This document shows positions 24,330-35,544 of a stretch of 64,000 nt of DNA, in pieces (position 1 is the first letter of the stretch; every line of letters begins with the position of its first letter). Below the pieces are notes generated by a model. It searched no databases. It worked only from the letters and a program-made list of their open reading frames with translations, and was not told the DNA's origin. Source of the DNA: Vicia villosa (taxonomy: Eukaryota; Streptophyta; Magnoliopsida; Fabales; Fabaceae); NCBI RefSeq assembly GCF_029867415.1, contig NC_081185.1:30642245-30706244 (forward strand), given 5' to 3'. The translations under genes and the position numbers were made by a program.

Positions 24330-27300
24330 TTTGTAAATGCGTATGCATCATGCTTATGCGTTATGCACATGCCCCTGTTGTTTGTATAATGCGTATGTGT
24401 GAATGCTTACACATGTATATGTTGTATGTATACTGATGAAACGGTCAGACGAGGACTGACTACCAGACGGGAACTGGACTTTGTAATGGTTTGGATTGCC
24501 AATAAAAATTGGGCTTTTGTGATATGTATATGCTAATGCTAATGCGTATGCATGTATGCTAATGCTGATGCAATCTCATGGTTTTATCTCCTCAAACCCT
24601 TTGAACTTGTTTATTCCATGCTTGCACCTATACCCTGACTATGCTTATGCTGGCTTTGTAATGTTTATGTATGCTTATGCATACGCGTATGCTTGGTTGA
24701 CGTAATGAGTGGAACGAAGTAATGTCTTCTGTAAGATTACCCGAAAAAGGTCTTTTGAATGGATGTGAATGTTTGTCTTGAAGAATACCACATAAAGAGT
24801 TACGGTGTAATGTATCAACCAATGTATGTAATGCGTGATTTGTATGTATTTGTGTGATGCTCCAAGGGTAGGTTATTAATAACCAAAGCGTATACAGTTC
24901 GCTGGAGTTGCAGGTCTGTTTGCTAGGATGGGGTGTGATGCTAGCGCAATTTCCCAATACCTGTCTTGTTTGAGCTCGGAAGATCGTAGTTAGGAGAAAG
25001 AATTTGTTCGATGTTGTAAAGTGCGAGAACGCCTTTTTCCTTTTGTTGTGTGTCTTGCGGATTTGATATCCATTGCCCCAGTATTTTCATGGAGAAAGAT
25101 GCTTATGAAGGAAGTGCCCCAGGGAATAGCCTTGTCATATGCTTCAATGTTTAGATTGAAGGGTGTGCCCCTGATCTCCAGGTCATGGAAGGTTATCCAT
25201 AGTGTTCTATCCTCTGAATTTGAATTCTTCCCATGTCTGACATGCCCCTGTTTGAGATTGCTTTGAGATGTGCCCCAAGTCGATTGAACCTTAGGAAGAC
25301 TGCCCCTAGTTAATAGGATGTTCGATTGTATGCCCCTGTGCTCCTTGAAATTTTTTGCCCCTGTTTAGGAGAACCCCCTAGATGTGGTTCCCCCGACTCC
25401 AGGGTCTTTATTAGAAATGATCACCTTTGATTAACCTATTTCGAGATTTCCTCGATGCTAAGTGTATAATCGTAGATGGTGTTGTACTTTTTGAGAAGTA
25501 GCTCCAATGGAATGCGTATGCAAGTTTTGAAATCGAAGTCCGTTATGAATTAGGACTGGATGGTTTTGAAAAGAATGCTTGAAGAAGCATAGTGATTAGA
25601 AGTAGTTTTAACAAACATAGGAGTCAGTATAACAAATTCCTGCTTAATATGCTTTCGTAGTTAACCTTGCCTCAATTAGGACTTTTAAATGTTGTAACTT
25701 GGCCTGGTTCATGTTTTAAGAAACAATGGATATAAGGCTCAAAATTTTATTTATCCCACCCCTTTCTCCTTGATGTTCTCCAGATCCTAAAAATTCGCCT
25801 AATCCAATGGATGTGCTTTGTTTGCAAGAGAATCGTTTCAGTTTCGATGTTGAGCAGAAGCCTTAGTAGAGATCCAAACATTGATGAAAATATTGTGAAG
25901 ATCCAAGCATGGATGCGAAGCTTTGATGATTTAGCAGTCACCAGATTATCCATTGTATTTAGCCTTTGTTTTTATCCCTTATTTTTGCATGAACCAATTC
26001 TTTTGAATTTGATCCATCGGGATGCCCTAAATTTTGCCTAAGTCGTTTTCTTTTTTTTATTCATGGAATTTTTTTGACTTAGCGGGCGCTCTTTCTCCTT
26101 CTTCTTTTGAATACTCCTTTTGAAATTGATCCTTGGATATTGAATATTGTGACTGCTATGTTGATTTTGATTTGTAAGCTTCGCCTTTGATACTTCCTCG
26201 ATCTTGAATATTGTAATGAGGAAGAAGGTGTTGTAAATGTTACCTCCATTGCTTCCTCAATCTTGGATGAATGCGAGGAAGAAGATATGCTTGAACCTTA
26301 TGCTTGGATTGACTGATTCTCTTGACAACCAAAATACATCATTGAGTTAGTTGAAATCTACCCTGCCCCTGGTTAAAATCAAGGTTCTTTTGAAAAGTAG
26401 AAACAAACTCCAACTCCTGGCTCGAGGGGGTAACGAGGGATTAACATCCTTATATCTCCACTGTTTGGGAATGGAAACAATGCCTGTACATCCTCGGCTC
26501 GGTCTTACCTTGAAAGCATATGTTTAGCGAGACTTAGTTATTTGTAATCGTCATTCTCCCTCAGGTTTGTTAATACTCTTAGATTTGAAATTGAAAATAG
26601 AATAGAAGCGTACGAGTGGAAAGTCGTAGTAATGCAAGAGCGGAGCGAAAGAATTGATTTCAAAACATGCATGATTATTGTATTGAATTACTATTCGAAA
26701 AGTACAACGTTTTACATCAAATAGCGTTTTGTGATCGTAGGAAATACAACTAGAAAGATACACCTATTAATCCTAAGGGCAATCTCCTTTGTGAATCCGT
26801 CGACTTTGTTTTACTCCTTAGTTTGTGGACTTGTAGAAGTAGAAGGTGACCTCGAATTCCCCTTGGGCACGTCAAACCTATCGGGAACAAATTGCTTGTT
26901 AGCGGTGGGTTTTCGTCATATAGGAACTTCATGAGTTTCCTTTGACTGAAGCTCTTTTGCTTTTTTTTTTAGGATAGTATCACACCATTGCAACCTTCAG
27001 AATTTGTAGATTCATAAGGAGAACATATGACCCTTTTGCCCCTTGGTGTGGAGTTAACACAGGTCTTTCCTCCATAGGCATCTTTGTTTAGGATTTTGCC
27101 CCAGTTGGACTAATCCTTGCCCCCAGGTTATCGTAGAGCGTCCGTGTAAGTTTGTTATGTTCGTAGATGAACCCCTTATGATTAGATACATCTTGAGTGT
27201 GTCTATGAGGGAACTCTTTGTTGAACTAATCCTTGCTCGATGACAACCTTTATTGTATTTATAATTCTGTTATGACAAGGCATGGACATGCGGCTGGCAT

Positions 27301-27600
27301 GGGGAAAGGCATCTTTTTTTTCTTTAGCAAGACTAAGATCTTTTACTCTCCTTGCTCCGTAGTCTACGATCCTTTGATTTTTTTGGGAGTTTCGGGAAAC
27401 CGGCTAGCATGGTTGGTATGGATGCGGGCGAAGATAGAAATGCAAATGTGAATGTATGAATGCATGAAAATGCAAATGCACGCGTAAGCGAGAGACTCCT
27501 TATATTGTAACTCCGTGTATGCAATGCAGACGCGTAACATATGATCCTAGGGATAGCCTTAGAGGCGACATTAGACCCTCTTGGAATCTTTACAGGGTAA
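24330..27600 (-). other. Noncoding internal region of the nested Ogre-like element
   Basis: No retroviral-type protein motif is visible on either strand. The plus strand repeatedly shows TGCCCCTG or TGCCCCAG (many between 25070 and 25380, again at 27040-27125), the complement of the element's polypurine core CAGGGGCA. Alternating ATGCATATGCGTATGC runs occur near 24330-24420 and 24520-24700. I see no RNA gene. Confidence 0.6.
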
Positions 27601-27660
27601 ATGTTATGACACGCTAAGGGAAATCCCTTGGATTCGAGAGTATGCAGAAGATAGAGGCTA

Positions 27661-28420
27661 GTGACTGTTCAAGACAGTCACTCAATCTCATGGCCATCGA
27701 GAGGCCAATCAACGTGTACCAATGAATTTGTCCCTCGTGGGAAGGTTCTCTATGCAGAACACAACCTATCTAAGGACGATATGGACGAAGAGCAATCCCT
27801 ACAGGCTAGGGATGTGATGTGTAAATGGAGATCCAAACCCTACAAGTTAGAGGGTGCGCGGGAATAAGCATGGAGTGACCGTTCAGGACAGTCACTAGAT
27901 TTCATAGCCATCGAGAGGCCAATCGAACGCATGCTAGTGAAGTTGTCCTTCGGGGAAGGACGCGTCGTTGTGAAAACACACGGGTGTGAAAGAAAATCCC
28001 CGTATGCTAGGGAGTACGTAGTAGCAAGCACGGGGTGACCGTTCTCGACAATTACCGAATTGCATGGCCATCGAGAGGCCAATTGACGTGCGTTAATGGA
28101 AATGTCCTTCGTGGGAGGACACGCAGTCGTAGATACAAGGATATAAAAGTAAAATCCCTACAGGTTAGGGAGTGCGTAGGTGGAGCGCGGAGTGACTGTT
28201 CATGACAGTCACTTAGTCTCATGGCTATCGAGAAGCCAATCGATGTGCGTAAGCGAAGATGTCCTTCGTGGGAAGGACACGTATTTGCAAGAATACGAGG
28301 ATATAAAAATAAAATCCCTACAGGCTAAGGGATGCATAGATGGTGATGTCCTTCGTGGGAAAGACATGATCTTTGAAGTTAGAATCCCTACAGGCTAGGG
28401 ACCACGTAGGGATACCTGCA
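27661..28420 (-). repeat. Dispersed tandem repeat with dyad symmetry near the 5' end of the nested Ogre-like element
   Basis: Four copies of about 155-215 bp start at 27662, 27876, 28036 and 28192. Each has a hairpin-forming GTGACTGTTCA-GACAGTCAC, then CATGGCCATCGAGAGGCCAAT, GTCCTTCGTGGGAAGGACA (another dyad) and AATCCCTACAGGCTAGGGA. They are closer to the 5' LTR than the other arrays, that is in the transcript leader region of the minus-strand element. Confidence 0.82.
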
Positions 28421-29236
28421 AAATTGAAACGTATAGACATTCGAAGTATATAAATTGTAAACATATAATGAGCACAAAAGCACAAAAGTCCTAAGTTCAT
28501 AGGTTCGACGTAGGGGCTCTTGGGAGCCAACCTTTTTATAGGGGGTTCTAGAAGGTCTCATGGGGTCGTTCGTAGCCTCCGAGACTTTTTGTCTCTTTGG
28601 ATTTTAGAACAACTCATTTTATCCATGAGGTTCGAATTTTTGGGGTAGGTTCCCGGAGAGATCAGCCAAGTATCCAGTCCTGCCCTCAACAAAGTCAAGC
28701 CTCGTTTTGGACATTTCCGAATACTCAACCCACTCCGAGTGGAATTATCAATGAGACTCGTAGGAGATTCATACTCCCCTATTAATCTCAAAGTTAACTC
28801 CCACACTTAGGTTTGACAACAATTTTTGTAACCCAACAGATATAATAGAAATAAAAAATATTCATTTAAATAAATATTTAATTAAATCGCCGTAATGGAC
28901 TTGCAGAGGAAAATAAATAAATAAATAAAATTTGAATATTTATACTAACCTCGAAATCCGGCTGCTTACGATTTAAAAAAAATGCAAATAACAGCCAATA
29001 TTTAAATGTACAGATATTATTTAAGTAAACAGATGTTTATTTTAAATGATATAAATAGATGAAATTATAGATAAATAAATAAAAATTTAACGTTATTTAT
29101 ATTTTTTTTTAAAAAAAAAAGATAAACCTTTCCCCAAACCCTAAACCCTAAAAAATGGCAGGTTTGCCAACCCTGAAATGCGCCAAACCTAAACCCTGCC
29201 AAAACCTATAGGAGCATAGTAATCCACCGTTATAGT

Positions 29237-29258
29237 GGTCCCCAGCAGAGTCGCCAGC
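29237..29258 (-). other. Primer-binding site of the nested Ogre-like element (tRNA-Arg type)
   Basis: On the minus strand the 5' LTR ends GGTTGCTACA and is followed by GC and TGGCGACTCTGCTGGGGA. Ogre elements are known to use a tRNA-Arg primer with a site starting TGGCGACTC, so both position and sequence fit. Confidence 0.85.
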
Positions 29259-31944
29259 TGTAGCAACCTGCCTAAAAATTTAATGTTTAGAGAGTCGCCA
29301 CCTATTCTGAAGGGCGAATAGGAAACCCTACGCAGTATAGAGATCAGGGTAAGATACTATATTCAGGTCGAGGGAAGGTGTTAGGCACCCTCAACCCTTT
29401 CCTATGGCTTTGAATCTAAGGTCAACAATTTTATGGCTAAGAGTATTAAGGTAAGGTTTATGCTTTCGAGGGTTAAATAATTAAGGGAAATAAATCGGGA
29501 AAAATGAGATTTAGAAGGAAGGGGACTCGCCTTGTTGCCAAGTGCCTACGTACCTCCTTATGGAGGATCAGAGTCTACGTAGTTCGGGGAAGGGTTGTAC
29601 GCCCTTAGAATTAGAATTTTGATTTGAGATGGTTTGAAGGCTTTTTGAATGGCCTATCGTAGTTTTGAATAAGGATGAAAATCCGTAGTTTGAAATTTGT
29701 GGTTTTGAAAGGTTTGGAAAGTGTTTTGAGTGTTTTAGAATTTTGGGCGTACAACCCTGGTTTTAATTTGTACCATTAACCGCGATAATCGATTGATTCA
29801 ATTACCATAGTTAACAGATTAATAGTTGTATCATCACCAATTTTAATCGATTGATTCGATTATCACTAATAATGAATTATAGTATTTTTTAGAAGTTTTA
29901 ATGATTTAATTTGTATCATTACCCTTCGTAATCGATTGATTCGATTAAAAATGATAATGAATTAGAATAAAGAAAATAGGCTAATCATCGCAACCAATAC
30001 GATGGTTGAAACCCTTTAGCCAAATATTATGTATTTGAATTATATTAATTAAATGACCAATTATTACCCATCGCGACCGATTAATACGGTCGAAACGAAT
30101 AATAAAATTCATGGGATCTGGCAAACCCTAATATCTTATATCACCGTTCTAGGGTTTTTGTGATTTATAAATAAAATTAAATGATTTAATTAAACCGAAT
30201 AATCGGGAAAATAATCGGGAATAATTATGGTCCTAATCCTATTTATATCATTCCCTAATTACATTCCATTCATAATTAAATAAATTAAGAATATTAAACC
30301 ATGTAATTAAATTATTAATCAATCTAAATATTAAAATAATATAATAAATAAACATATAGAAAACCTGGTTTTTGTAGTGTATGGGCAAGCTTTGAGGGTG
30401 CATGGTAAGCCCTTGCAATCCTGGTACGTTAGATTGGATCATAGGAGATCTTGCGGCTGATAACGAGGATGTACTATAGATCCCTTCTGGCAGCGCACAT
30501 AGGATTTGCAAGAGGATTAATTCAACAAAATAAATGTTGGGACCAAGAATCGAACTCACGCCACTAACGTCACACGCCATTAGCCTGTACCAACTGTGCT
30601 GCTGATTCTATTTGTCAATAAATGGCTAGTAATAATTAAATATGTAGACAGAAAGCAAATGGGAATTTCAAAGCGGTCAGACCATGGGGCCCATATGTCT
30701 CTCGCGTGTCCCTTTATTACTGGCAATAAACCTTAAATTTTATTTGCCGTCCAATCAAATGAAGAGAGAAGAATTGGAAAGTCTTGCTGGCCAATGAGGA
30801 AACGCGAACCGGCCACATGTGATGGTCAACAAATCAACATTACTATTCATCGTCTCTATCCTCTGCACCTGCGGAATTTCTCGCGAGTTTACCTATGGAA
30901 TTACCTGCGGATTTTCCGCAGTTTTTTTCTTTTCAATCTGCAAGAATCAAAACCTACATAAAAGCGTTACACCATGTTCTAAACCGCCCAGAACACATAA
31001 AGACCCTGTGAATCCAATGGTATGATTGGTTCGGACTAAAAAGCGCTGCATGTGAGAAAACGAAGGTGTTGAAGCTTAGAGCTTCAATAATGGTGAAGCC
31101 TTGATCCAGCACTGAAACCTGCAAGCTAGGCATCCAAACAATCGTGAACCTGAATATAAACATGAATACATGCTCTAATATAATTTATGGAACACGATAT
31201 GGAAGTTTAAAGGAAGAGAAAATTTCAAACAATGGTGCACATTTGAAGGGGACGATCCAGGAGGTTGCAGCCTGCACTTTCGGTCGGGAACGATTCCTGA
31301 GAGCCTTGGGACGCGATTCTGATAATCATAAGTGATTGAAACTGGCCGAGGATCTCTTTCTCCCATGCCCTAGTTTTTTACGTTTTTTTGTGTTCATGGA
31401 ACCCTAACCTCTCCACAATTTTTCGTCCCCCTCTCTCTCCTCCATCATTTAGAATATATATGTGTATTCTAGGGTTTCTCATTGGGCTTTAATTATTGAG
31501 TTTTAATCCCTTGATATTTTGTATGAATATGCATGGAAAAAATCCCTTCTAATTTTGGTTAAAAAACCTCCCCTTCACATTTGGACCTCCTTATGACATT
31601 TGTTGGGCCTTTGTGTGATCCATATAATTAATACATTTGTCTTGATATTTTTGTAAATTTATTCGATATTTAAATGAATAAAAATTCAAATAAATAGTAA
31701 ATAAAATTATAAAATGATAAATATGGATTTAGAAGTCTCCTACAAAATCATGACCATGTTTGAAGTAAAAATATTAGGCCCATTTGTGAAAGTATCCATT
31801 TTAAACCTTGAATATTCACAACCCTTTGATAAAAATGAAAACTCTAGTTTTGGAGATCTTAGATTAGGAGAGAGTGGCTTGAACAAGCCTTTGAACCTTG
31901 AGCTATTGAAGATAAGCAGAGGAGGCAAATTTTGGGGTATGACA
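29259..31944 (-). repeat. 5' LTR (right copy) of the nested Ogre-like element
   Basis: 2686 bp, nearly identical to the left LTR, ending in plus view at GGGGTATGACA followed by the CCTTT target duplication. The promoter for the minus-strand transcript should lie within it. A long TATA-like AT-rich block is present around 30200-30350, but no start site can be assigned by eye. Confidence 0.92.
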
Positions 31945-32689
31945 CCTTTCTATTAAATTGGATAAAATAAACGTCGGTGGCGACTCTTGCTTACCGCGAC
32001 ATTTTCTTTAAAGTCAGTTCACCGTATTACACCTTTGGTATAAATGATCTTATCCCTCGATTAAATGGTGATCGCCCCTTCAAATGCTAAGCTATCTCTA
32101 CTGGTTGCCTCTATGACTATTCACATCTCATAGGACTTCCTACCCCCTTTATGGTATGGATAGCCTCTATGACAATTCGATGACCCTTCGATGACCCGCA
32201 CGTCCAATGTATAGGACTACCTACCCTTATATGGTATGGATAGTACTATCGCTCAAGGAAAATCTTTAGAATAGGAAATACCTTACAAACTTAGGGTAGG
32301 AACTCTTAAGTGCTTGCTCACAATCAATTCAAATCAAATACTTTTCACACCCCGTTTTCTAACGTTGTCTTTTTAGACATTCTTAAAATCAAACTATTTT
32401 TCTAAACACACACGACACTTTTCAAACATTTCAAACAAACAAGTGAGTTAAGCGAACTAAGAGCCCATGGATAACCATGGATGCAAAGGGTGCTTACACC
32501 TTCCCTTTGCATAACCTACCCCCGAACTCAAGTCTTTTAAAAGGTCTTTCCTGTTCTTTTATACCTTTCTTAATTGGATAAAATAAAAGTCGGTGGCGAC
32601 TCTTGCTCACCGCAACATTGTTTGCGAAATAAAATAAAATTCAGTTCTCCCACCGTATTACAACAACAATACTAGGTATAGGGATACCC

Positions 32690-33187
32690 GTCTGGATTGG
32701 TTGTGCCTTTAAAAACGAGCAAAAACATGCCTTTGTTGAAGTTTGAGATAGTTGTGTCTGTACCATGACACGCCTCCGGGGCGAGGCGTGCTTTGTCGTT
32801 GTCGAACAGGACGTGTCGGCTGCTAGTCTAATGGTCAGACCTACCTGTAATATTGTATCAATTTCTCAGCATTCCAAGGTCGAGCAAGTTGTCCCCCTTG
32901 TAAAGTTTCGAGGTAATAGGCCCCATTGTCCATTTTTGCTTGGACGCGGTACGGGCCTTCCCAATTTGCGGCGAGTTTCCCTTCGCACAAGTCTTTCTAA
33001 TTTATGCGCAGGACTGGACTGTCGACTTGAAATCCGTGTTTTATAACTTTGGCGTTGTGGTGCAAAGTCACTTGTTGTTTAAGTCTAGCCTCGCCTAGGG
33101 CAGCCCCTGAACGGATCTCTTCTACCAGGTCGAGCTCTTCTCTCAGGGCCTTATCATTCATCTACTTGTTGAAAGGGGATTCAGTTC
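32690..33187 (-). pseudogene. Ty3/gypsy pol C-terminal remnant, left part (integrase end)
   Basis: Minus-strand translation gives ALREELDLVEEIRSGAALGE, RLKQQVTLHHNAKVI, then after a stop DLCEGKLAANWEGPYRVQA and LARPWNAEKLIQYY. These are the recognisable end of integrase/polyprotein in Tat-Athila type Ty3/gypsy elements (consensus LGANWEGPY and PRTWN-NL--YY). Its upstream continuation is at 35349-35540, displaced by a TRIM insertion. Stops show it is inactive. It runs opposite to the outer Ogre-like LTR immediately to its left, so it belongs to a different element. Confidence 0.8.
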
Positions 33188-33361
33188 TGTTAGTAAACAT
33201 GGAATCCATGGAAATAGGGAGAGAAAAGCTTCAACAATTTGTATTGATGATAACAGAGTATTACAAAGTGAATAAAAAAGTTACCTTCTAATGAGGTGGT
33301 TACATCTATATATACTATTATCTAACTAGGAATAATATGTAACTAGTCTCTATTTCTAATA
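33188..33361 (-). repeat. 3' LTR of the TRIM-like element
   Basis: 174 bp, plus view from TGTTAGTAAAC to TCTATTTCTAATA, adjacent to the polypurine tract (plus-view complement CCCTCCCGC at 33362-33370). Confidence 0.9.
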
Positions 33362-35169
33362 CCCTCCCGCAAGTTGGAAGTTACACACAACACTTCCAGC
33401 TTGGGATGAACAATGCAAATCAAAAGAAAAAAATATACAACTATAAATGCCGGAATACATCAGCTACATCAAAGCCATAACCAATGAACAAATTTGTAGT
33501 TGTTGAGGTGCATAGCTCTTAGAATTCTTCGACCAACTTTTGGGTCCCTTCAAGCTTCCTACAACGTGTCCAAACATCCAAAAGCCAAAAGAGAACTCAA
33601 ACTATTAGCAGGATAGTGAAAAATAACAATTGCAGAACTGTGTGCTACCAAAGTCCCTCCAACAAAGTAAATGTGTAAGCAATGCTTCACCAAGTCAAAT
33701 CCAAACAATATTTGAACTCAGGAAGTAACTTATTGAAGCCAGAAGGCAAACACTTAACCATTAATGGCTTAACCACTTAACAAAAGCAAAGATCAATAAA
33801 GCCAACAAAGGGCATGCTTAACCACCATAAGGCATAAGCGAGAAAGAGAATATGAAGAATGCTTAACCACCATAGGGCAGAAGCTAACATAAATGCTTAG
33901 TCATCAAGAAGAAACCAAACTCAAGGTTTAACCACTCGGAGGAAGCAACAATCAAACGCTTAACCATCAAGCATAAGCCACGACTAAAGGCTTAAACACT
34001 TGGAGTAAGCAAGAAATCCAATTAAGGAACAAAGCTTAATCATCAAGAATACTCAATCACTCAAGACAAAAGCAACATAGCACTGCTTAACCATTTATGA
34101 AGGATGCATCACCCTTAACCAGCATGAACAAAAGCTACAATAAAGCCAAAATAGGCTAAACATCTGCATGAAATAGGGCAGCAAAGAGTAGATCAAACAA
34201 CCCAAAATTGTCTTCAATCTTCACAATTGTAGATAAACCAAACACCAAACACTAGGTGGAGCCTATGTAACAGAAACTGAATTTAATTCCTTCAAGAACA
34301 AAAGGCTTATGTTGCAAATGTTTGGGGCTTTACATCTCAAATTGAAGATAAATGGAAGACCAACAAAGACAAACCTTTAAGTTACGACTATGTGGCAACG
34401 GTGCAAAGCATACCTATGGTGTTTGCAGATGAGAGTTGCCGCTATCTCCGAGGAACTACCGAACTACGATGAGAGTCACCGCTATCTCCGACAAACTACT
34501 GAACCACCATCGTCAAATAGAGAGAAGACTCAACCAATTACGTGAAATCCTTCAAAACATGTTAAACTAAAAACTGAACTGCAAGAATCTCAATCTGAAA
34601 TTGAGATATCAGAGGATCGCATACAGAAACGGATGCCTACACCGTCAAATCGCAACACCAGAAAGTCGATGCCGGTATCAAAGCTCAATATCGGAAACAA
34701 AGGCAAGATCGAAAACGTCAAACAAATCTGCAATCTTGAATCTCAAACAGATTTGATGTAATCGCAAATTGGAATTGTGAGAATCATCAAAATTGAAAAT
34801 TATCCTCTTCGTCATCTTGAGTCATCATCGAAGATTACTCAGTACAAGAAACATAATTTAAATGATAAGCAATTGGAAACGGAAATGGTAATAAACTGAA
34901 AATCAATCAAAGATGAAATCTCAAACCCTATAATTTGGGGGAAAAGGATGAGAATCAGAGAAAAATGCAATTGAAACGGAATTGTTGTCTTGAAAATTTC
35001 TAGATGAAACAAGAATCCATATCAAAGAGAATAAAATCAACGAAAGAGAAAGAATACAGATCTGAGAGAATAAAGGAAGATTGAAATGAAAATGGAAATT
35101 TGAGAAAATTCTCTAGAAAGTGCAGCGGAACAGATTTTCAAGGTGGATACCATTGTTGCTCTAATACCA

Positions 35170-35343
35170 TGTTAGTAAACATGGCATCCATGTAAATAGG
35201 GAGAGAAAAGCTTCAACACTTTGTATTGATGATAACAGAGTATTACAAAGTGAATGAAAAAGTTACCTTCTAATGAGGTGGTTACATCTATATATACTAT
35301 TATCTAACTAGGAATAATATGTAACTAGTCTCTATTTATAATA
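35170..35343 (-). repeat. 5' LTR of the TRIM-like element
   Basis: 174 bp, plus view from TGTTAGTAAAC to TCTATTTATAATA, adjacent to the tRNA-Met-type primer-binding site (plus-view GCTCTAATACCA at 35158-35169). Confidence 0.9.
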
Positions 35344-35348
35344 AGTTC

Positions 35349-35540
35349 GCCAACATGGTTCCCTAATTTCCATGGGGATTACTGCCTCAGTTCCGTAGGC
35401 TAATAGGAAAGGAGTTTCCTCGGTGGTGGTGTTGTACCCAAACATTTGTCCTCCTATCTTTTTCTAACTGGCTTAGGCTTTCCATTAGATCATATGCATA
35501 CATACTTGTCATTGGTTCTCTAATCACAAGGTCAAGGTTC
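35349..35540 (-). pseudogene. Ty3/gypsy integrase remnant, right part
   Basis: Minus-strand translation contains EETPFLLAYGTEAVIPMEI, the conserved ETPF-L-YG-EAVIP-E signature found just downstream of the integrase catalytic core in Tat/Athila-type gypsy polyproteins. It is the upstream half of the remnant at 32690-33187, separated by the TRIM insertion. It is short and degenerate, and its right boundary with the LINE fragment is unclear. Confidence 0.75.
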
Positions 35541-35544
35541 CACT

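Larger units (their letters stand above)
20238..31944 (-). mobile_element. Complete nested Ogre-like retrotransposon, 11.7 kb, CCTTT TSD, no pol
   Basis: Two near-identical LTRs (20238-22926 and 29259-31944) enclose a 6.3-kb internal region. The target duplication is exactly CCTTT (20233-20237 and 31945-31949). In the minus orientation each LTR runs TGTCATACCCC...GGTTGCTACA. The PBS reading TGGCGACTCTGCTGGGGA lies just inside the 5' LTR (right copy), and the polypurine tract CAGGGGCAGC abuts the 3' LTR (left copy). All structural hallmarks are therefore present, yet I find no gag, protease, RT, RNase H or integrase motif in any frame. The internal region is tandem repeats and TGCCCC-rich noncoding DNA. 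It must have been moved in trans by an autonomous relative. The few LTR differences imply a recent insertion. Confidence 0.9.
16421..32662 (+). repeat. 3' LTR of the outer Ogre-like element, split by a nested element
   Basis: The LTR begins TGTCATACCCCAAAATTTTCC at 16421 and runs to 20237. It resumes after the nested Ogre at 31945 and ends at CACCGTATTACA, either at 32031 or, including a tandem duplication of its last ~640 bp, at 32662. The LTR parts total about 4.5 kb, in the range known for pea and vetch Ogre elements. The LTR end carries GTCGGTGGCGACTCTTGC at about 31972 and again near 32591. The segment with GAGCCCATGGATAACCATGGA occurs at about 20121 and again at about 32461, showing the internal duplication. 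No 5' LTR is in the window. Confidence 0.75.
33188..35343 (-). mobile_element. TRIM/LARD-like retrotransposon, 2156 bp, AGTTC TSD
   Basis: Matching 174-bp LTRs lie at 33188-33361 and 35170-35343 (plus view TGTTAGTAAACATGG...), with only a few differences. The target duplication is AGTTC (33183-33187 and 35344-35348). On the minus strand the 5' LTR (right) ends ACTAACA and is followed directly by TGGTATTAGAGC, a match to the initiator tRNA-Met primer-binding site. The 3' LTR (left) is preceded by the purine run GCGGGAGGG. The 1.8-kb interior contains no gag or pol. Part of it (33780-34180) repeats CTTAACCA and AAGC motifs. It is a non-autonomous, Copia-type-primed element inserted into a gypsy integrase remnant. 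Confidence 0.92.

Noticed and set aside
23531..24436. Series of overlapping plus-strand reading frames of 75-92 codons
   Set aside because: They are translations of the 46-bp and 89-bp tandem arrays inside the nested Ogre-like element; peptides repeat only because the DNA does, and several frames are open at once.
29136..29153. Plant telomere-like CCCTAAACCCTAAA
   Set aside because: Only two to three units within the nested retrotransposon interior; not an interstitial telomere tract.
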